From Syngnathus acus (taxonomy: Eukaryota > Chordata > Actinopteri > Syngnathiformes > Syngnathidae), in assembly GCF_901709675.1 (NCBI RefSeq), contig NC_051092.1, positions 1,430,491 to 1,494,490 on the forward strand: DNA of 64,000 nucleotides. The letters run 5' to 3'. Under the pieces are notes generated by a model. That model made no database searches. It saw only the letters and a program-made list of their open reading frames with translations, and was not told the DNA's origin. Positions 57,961-64,000 of this stretch are shown in pieces; within the stretch, counting starts at the first letter, position 1, and every line of letters begins with the position of its first letter. Made by a program: the position numbers and the translations under genes.

Positions 57961-60587
57961 ATGGCAAATGGGCCTGTCGCCGTGTGAGTGCACTCCTTTG
58001 TTTGTTTCTATGTTCTCCCTGCATGAGCATTTGCCGTGCAGTGTGTTTCGACTCCTTTAGCATTTTCAGCCTCATTACTTACATAATTTGTTCTGACATG
58101 CACTCACAACAAGTGAAGCGTGCTGTAATTATGACTCGCTGTGGTTGTGGCCAGCCAACGAGTGCAGTGGCGGGCCCGTGCCAGCGGATGGTAGTGCAGG
58201 GCTACGGCCAGGCTGCCTAAGACAGAATTCCACCCACACGATCCGGCCCACAGGCTTTTGGCTCTGAGCTCCAGCCTGCGATAGCTCCAGGCTTAGGCTG
58301 CCACTAACCTCCCCCTCCCCCACGCAAGGAGATGCCTTCATCTCTCCGAACGAAGCCGAGTTGGCCGGGCGCTCGCTCGCTCGCTCGGGCCTGACGCCGT
58401 GCCACATCAGGTGAAAGCGGTGGGAGTAGACGGGGCACGCCGGTGCCAGGCCAGGCGGGATGCGCACACACAAAAGCAAAGCTCGCAAACAAAAGCGCTA
58501 TCTGCAAGCAGGAAGGCCTTGGGTGCACACATCCTCGCCGGTTAACACCCTCTCACTGCATAAGCTGCTGGATGTGGAGAGCACTCAAGAGTAAAAAAGG
58601 TTTGTCTCTGGACCAGCTGAGGGAGGTTCTGTGCTTCCTTGTCTGAACATTTAGTTATTTCCACACTGGGATAAGCTGCTTTCCAAAAGAGGTGCAGGGG
58701 AGAATAAAAGGAGAAAACAATTTGAAATCAAACACACCATGAAGGCACATGCCAAACCACAATATGGAGGAAAATGCAATGTGAAACATCCTTTCACTCA
58801 TTCTTTGTCATAATATGGACAAAAAAAAAAAAAAAAAGACGTTAGACAAAGCTGGGCTTCCAGTTTGGGTAAGTACAAATGCATACCCGGAGGGTTCGGT
58901 ATGGCGAAACTTGTCAGTTTCGTTTTGACAAAGGCATATCGATTGGGCTTAACAAGTCAACATGACAAAATTTGAGATTTCAGGTTATTTTTCAACACTG
59001 GCATGAAAACAGCTCTCAGGTCATCTTCTCCATTTGCAACTAGTCATAACAAAATGTACCATCACAAACAGGTCTGAAGTGAAACAGACTTTACCACAAC
59101 ACGTTTTATACTCCCAGCAGTATCATTTTACAAATGGCTTTTCAACATACTTGGCTGTTTCATTTTGTACATTGCCAATGATCGTTGGCATTACAATTTG
59201 GTCTTGGCGTAGGTCTGCAATCAACTGAAAGCCCATTTGATCCTTTCAATTTTATACTTCCGGAGGGCTAAATGCTAATGCTATGCTTACACTGCATCAC
59301 GTTTAGCTAGCCGATACCGTTACTTTTTTGCAGTACTTTGTCTGCATAAAAATGCTCCGATAACAAACAGATACTTTAGCGACCTGAATCACATTACTTT
59401 TAGGCGACTGCGAATCACAGTCTAAAAAAACAGCTCATGAACCATCCCGAAAGTTAAAGAGTCAGTGTTTAACTTCCAAGCGGTCCTGTTTGGTTACAAA
59501 GGACTTGAGTCAACTTCACAGTGGGTCAGTCAGTCAGACACAAAAAAAAGCCAACGTACATAAGCACTCCTAGTCCCACAGTCAATATCTATCGACAGGA
59601 GCCGCTGTGTTAAGTGTCTTGTGGTGCGAGACGAGCTGCTGCTAGCTAGCTTGAGCTTGACCGGCGTGGTGCCATTGATCCAATTTATCCCCCTGCCCGC
59701 TTTGTTTACAACTTAAAATCTTGCCGCGGTTTGAACCGGCAGCTACGCTAATAATATGAATTAATATTGAGAGGACAAAATGGCAAATTCTCAAAATCAT
59801 CCAGTCTTAGCGAGCGCCTTCGTAAGTCTAGCCAGTAGTGCAGACTTGTTCTTTGTGCGGTTGGGCAGTTCAAGGACACTAATTCAGCACGCTGTTCGAT
59901 TCCTCGGAGGAGGATGACGCGTCACTCAAGGCGCATGTTCAAAAGGCCAACGTGGCTTCTGCATGTTCACCCAGTGACCTTCACTGTCTTCTCCGGAGCC
60001 CTGAGATGTGCCCGCTGCTAAAAGTACACCCCTTTATCAAAGGGCGCCAGAGTGACAGTTGATTGCTAACACCCACAACAATTTGCCAAACACGCACTCA
60101 CAGCTTAGAGGGGGCCTGTCAAGTTCACTTTAGGAGCAACATTGCATAGACAGACATTGCACGACCGAATATTGCCCTGCAGGCACATTAATGCTTCATT
60201 TACAGATGTACAGTGACATCATGAAAAATGCAAAGATGAGAAATATGTTGAAAGGCTGGTGAAATGGTGAAGTCATTTCTACGCCGATTAATATGCATAT
60301 ACTAAAATTAGAGAGCTTCCTTTAAAATACTGTGGCTCATTCAAAGTCAACATTTATTGCATGATGCTGGGCGACTTCCAGTTTGTTTTATATCCAAAAC
60401 ACATTTTCCAATGGGCATGATTTGGAATTAGAAGTAGAGAATGTCAATTCAGGAGAACATTATTTGGGATGACATGGTATGATCATGATATGAGCATGTT
60501 GGCACCGGAATAGTTTGAATCGGTCAAACTAAATTGGCTTGAATAATCTGAATATGTATTATAGTCGAAAATAATAATTTGGTGAAA

Positions 60588-60598
60588 AATATAGGTCA
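60588..60598 (+). promoter_or_regulatory. Second exact RORE match, in the upstream RORA intron
   Basis: AATATAGGTCA also fits the ROR/REV-ERB consensus at every position. It is in the intron upstream of the first zinc-finger exon, near a decayed transposon fragment, so it may have arrived with a repeat. Confidence 0.25.
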
Positions 60599-63500
60599 TT
60601 TTATTTTGGCCACCTAATTGGGGACACCTCAACAAAACAAATGGGGTGTACCTAATATTTTGGCCACATCAATAGGCACAACAATACATGAGTAATTGTT
60701 ACAAAAGAAATATGGCAGCTCCCCTGGAAGGCAGTTCTACACCGTCTCATAAAATTAGGAACACCTAACATATTAGCCGGTGAGGGCGCTTGGGCAACCA
60801 CCCGACTGAACGTTGCTACTGGTGACGTTTTGAAGGATAAAGATTATCCTGAACGTTCCGGCTCCAGTGTCATAATATTGAGAGCTTAACCCATTCCCGA
60901 TTGGACCGTTACATTATTTTCCCACCAAATGATGAATGTTTAAATGCTTTTACCTGCTCACTGTCAAAACAGCTTTTTGAATGAAAGCATATCTGAGAGA
61001 CCTTTGCCTCATTGTCAGACTGTGTGTGTCAGTGTGTGTGTGTGTGTGTGACATCTGTCAACGACAGTGTGACGCAAGGCAGCAGGCTCATGTCAGAGAT
61101 TATGCAAGGAAGTGGACAGGGGACGGCACTATGAGCAGATGAATAATTCTTCTTCCATCACACAAACTATTAATACATTCTCCTCTTCATAATATTTTGT
61201 GAGCACACACAAAAAAAAAAGACAATAAGCATCGCCTGCCTACTCCCTCGACTTTGACACAAAAAGCTGATTGAAAATAAGTGTAGGCGCTTTGGTGCCA
61301 TTATTAAATACGGTAAGGCTTTTTCTCCTCAATATTGCGATTTAATATTCTTTTTTAAGGTCTTCTTCCAAAATATATTTTTTAACATTCCTGTATTACA
61401 ACAAGCAATATCAGATTTATTATACATAAAAGACAATTAATTTATCTATTTGGATTTGAAGCTCGAACAAGGAATTCAGCTTTTTATTTTGTTGCCGTGC
61501 GAAGTTGTGAATTTATTTCCATTTATGCAGCAGAACAAAGGTTATGTGAATGTCAGCGGCAAAGGACACCGGTGGCACGCCACGTATGCGTTATTTGTTT
61601 ATGGATCCCAGGCATATTTACAACAGTTGCTGGAATGGCATTTGCTGCTTTGGAAAGCAAACAACGGAGCGGGCAAATTTACCTGGAGCCCAGCACACGT
61701 CGTCGTCATCATTTCAACATGCTTCCACGCCGCAGTCATCCAAAATATTTCGACCACAGAGGAAGGAAAGAATGACTTGAGACATTCTCCGTGCATGCTC
61801 CATCTTGTTAATTCCCTCCAATCACGTCGCTGTGATTACCCGCCATGCTGCAGAGATGTTTTATTTGACGCTTGCTTTCATTTGTGCGGTGACTTTGCTT
61901 GAACTGGCCTGTTGCCCCGGGCTGCTTTTTGGATGAACCCATGCGTGCTTGACTGTGTGTTTGTTTGTGTGTGAGGCCTATTAATATTTCAACGCTGCCC
62001 AACGCCAGATGCCTGTACAACAAAGCAACGCTTCCCACCGCACGTCTCCCCCTGTATTTACTTGAGTGTTTTATTGAAGAGCACTCTGACATTCTCCACA
62101 AGAGGCTAGCTAGGCGGGAGGTAGAGGGAAGGGGAGGAATACGCTGGCTAATTTACGGGTGGTGGCACCACCACGATTACTTGGATAGATATTGAGATAA
62201 CAATGAATAATCAGGATTTGGAAAAAAAAATATTGATTCAACTCCTAATCTTCAACTTTAAATATTAGACAAAGAACAAGAAGAGACTTTTTGCGCTGAA
62301 AGCAAAACGGCATGTGTCGACAGCATTGTGTCGCAAGAGCTGAATAGAATAAATATGGAGCAAATATTTACATGCTGGTTGCTACATCACAGCTCTGAGG
62401 TTCAGGGATCAAATATCAACTTTTTTTTCAAACTCCGATGTGGTGTATTTAGAATATATAGGACGGGACAAATTGATGTTTTTTTTCCAAATTTAATTTA
62501 AATGAATGCAGCGAAGCTTTGACTCACTGAGGTTGAACTCAGGAGCAAACTGACTGACAGCTGCTGTTCTTCCTAAATTCCGTCTTCACTCCGACCACTG
62601 GAACTATACGGCCGCAACGCCTTGATTTTTGCTGTCCGGCGCCGAAGTGAGACACCTCACTTGTGTAGCGAACACTCGCCCCAACGCCGACTCGCTCCTC
62701 CCCGCGGGGGACAGCAGCCCGGCCGGGCTCCTTTGCAAAGGCACAGGAATATATAAATAATGAAGGCTTCAAAACATCCAGTGCAATTACATGCAGAAAC
62801 CTTTACATAACAACAAAGAGCCTTGTAGTGGTTCACGGGGGAATTCTCCACTGCCACGCTGTACAACTTGCTTCCCTCTCTAATTGCTGTATTAGTATGC
62901 ATTTCTGTAAGACAACCAAAAGTCTGCTGTGGGCTTTTGAACAGGATATTTCGACTGGTTCACACAAAGAAAATCAAAACTTACATTGCACAATTTCCTG
63001 CATGGTCTCTTCTTTGCCCAAAGGGTGACAAGTATATGTGCTTTTATGTGCGCTTTTTTTTCCCTTCCCCTTCCCGTTGCAAAGTGCGTACTTGAGTGCC
63101 TCACTCGGTAATAGCGGATGCAGAGGGGAGGGAGAGGGACCACGAGAGGTCCCGTCTCATGCTGCTGCTTGGGGTCAGTGGGTCTTAGGCACGTGGCCAG
63201 AACACACATGGCGAGCAGGCTGAATATTTCAGCTGACAGTAATTGTCCCTCTGCGGTCTCCTTAGGAAAACATGTTTCCCGACGACACAGACTGGCCGCA
63301 TAGTAATCACGGTTGCTATTTGTTTTCCAAACTAGGGGGGGGGGGCTTGGTGTGTGCCTACAGCCATGATGCGACTCACTTTTTTTTTTTTTTTTTTTTA
63401 CATGTGACCTGACTTCAGCTCTGCACATGCGTCAATGGGACAAAGTTTACCATTGTAAAATATTGGAAATTGTTTTTTCTGCCTGCAGCCTAAATGCATT

Positions 63501-64000
63501 AATCTGAAACTACAACCAGTTTCATGAGTAAGATTGTTTCACGGACCATTGATTTTCTACCTTCTCCGTATTTTTGAGATGGTAAAATAAAAATAAATGC
63601 AACTACAATAAACTCAACTTTCTTTATAGAGCACGTTAAAACGTACTTGAAGCAAAGTCTTGCATGTCAATAAAAATCAAACATAAAGCAATAAAACAAT
63701 GACAAAGCTACATCGCCGAATATGTTCCTATGATTTAATTTCAGAGTGAAGTAATACTCTATATTGATAATTTGATAGTAGGGGTGGGTTAACCGAGGTA
63801 TCGATTCCTTGTCAAGGCCGCCGATACCAACAGAAGTTTATTTCTTGTTAGTTGCTAGCTAAGCTATTCTGTATATGGACTCGCTCCAGTTCTTCTCGAA
63901 ACTCTTGAAGCTTTTCATCAGTTGAAAGCGAGTGAGCAAGGATAGAGAAGATGAAATGCAATCAATGGTCATCTGATCCATCCAGCAATGTGTGACTGAG

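Larger units (their letters stand above)
56331..64000 (-). other. rora: RORA intron upstream of the first zinc-finger exon, continues past the window
   Basis: At least 7.67 kb of intron. It has an enhancer-like core at 57.9 kb, a decayed element with TACCTAATATTTTGGCCAC at 60,600-60,780, (GT)n at 61,021-61,050, CTCG tandems at 58,368-58,388 and a relic at 63,780-63,835. The plus-strand open frame at 61,450-61,902 (150 codons) shows no family resemblance. I searched for the short RORA4-type first exon and did not find it. Confidence 0.6.

Noticed and set aside
61450-61902. Open frame of 150 codons on the plus strand in the RORA intron
   Set aside because: No family resemblance, poor start context and overlapping frames of similar length. 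A chance open frame is the simplest reading.
56331-64000. RORA4-type short first exon
   Set aside because: I looked for a minus-strand exon with the short hydrophobic leader and a phase-1 donor and found none. It may lie outside the window.

Overview
The window is vertebrate nuclear DNA, almost certainly from a ray-finned fish with a fairly compact genome. It carries intron-split genes with GT-AG junctions, long (GT)n and (GATA)n microsatellites, fish-type DNA-transposon relics, and three recognisable genes in the order known from vertebrates: ANXA2 - ICE2 (NARG2) - RORA, all on the minus strand. A percomorph is likely, but I cannot name the species or say which teleost rora paralogue this is.

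Layout. Positions 1-27,523 contain no protein-coding exon I can support. This is intergenic sequence beyond the 3' end of ANXA2, with simple repeats, transposon relics and several AT-motif-rich blocks that look like conserved non-coding elements. Positions 27,532-30,919 are one inserted DNA element of hAT type, flanked by a perfect 8-bp target-site duplication. Inside it lies a tandem array of ~235-bp units, each with a long hairpin and a nuclear-receptor DR1 site. Positions 31,288-33,774 hold the complete ANXA2 coding sequence (12 coding exons, 337 codons plus stop), with a non-coding first exon near 34.2 kb. Positions 34,587-41,003 hold the complete ICE2 coding sequence (15 exons, 876 codons plus stop). 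RORA follows. Its putative long 3' UTR covers about 41.66-47.99 kb. Nine coding exons (47,992-56,330) encode the shared 458-residue body: DNA-binding domain, hinge and ligand-binding domain. Positions 56,331-64,000 are intron; the isoform-specific 5' exons lie beyond the right edge.

How the genes relate. They are neighbours by conserved synteny, not an operon. ANXA2 is a calcium-dependent membrane-binding protein. ICE2 is a subunit of the little elongation complex, which drives RNA polymerase II transcription of snRNA genes. RORA is an orphan nuclear receptor that binds ROREs. The spacing is tight: ICE2 poly(A) to ANXA2 exon 1 is about 0.1-0.25 kb, and RORA 3' end to ICE2 start is about 0.65 kb. 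Two exact RORE matches lie in RORA introns and at least nine DR1 motifs lie in the array, which raises testable but unproven regulatory ideas.
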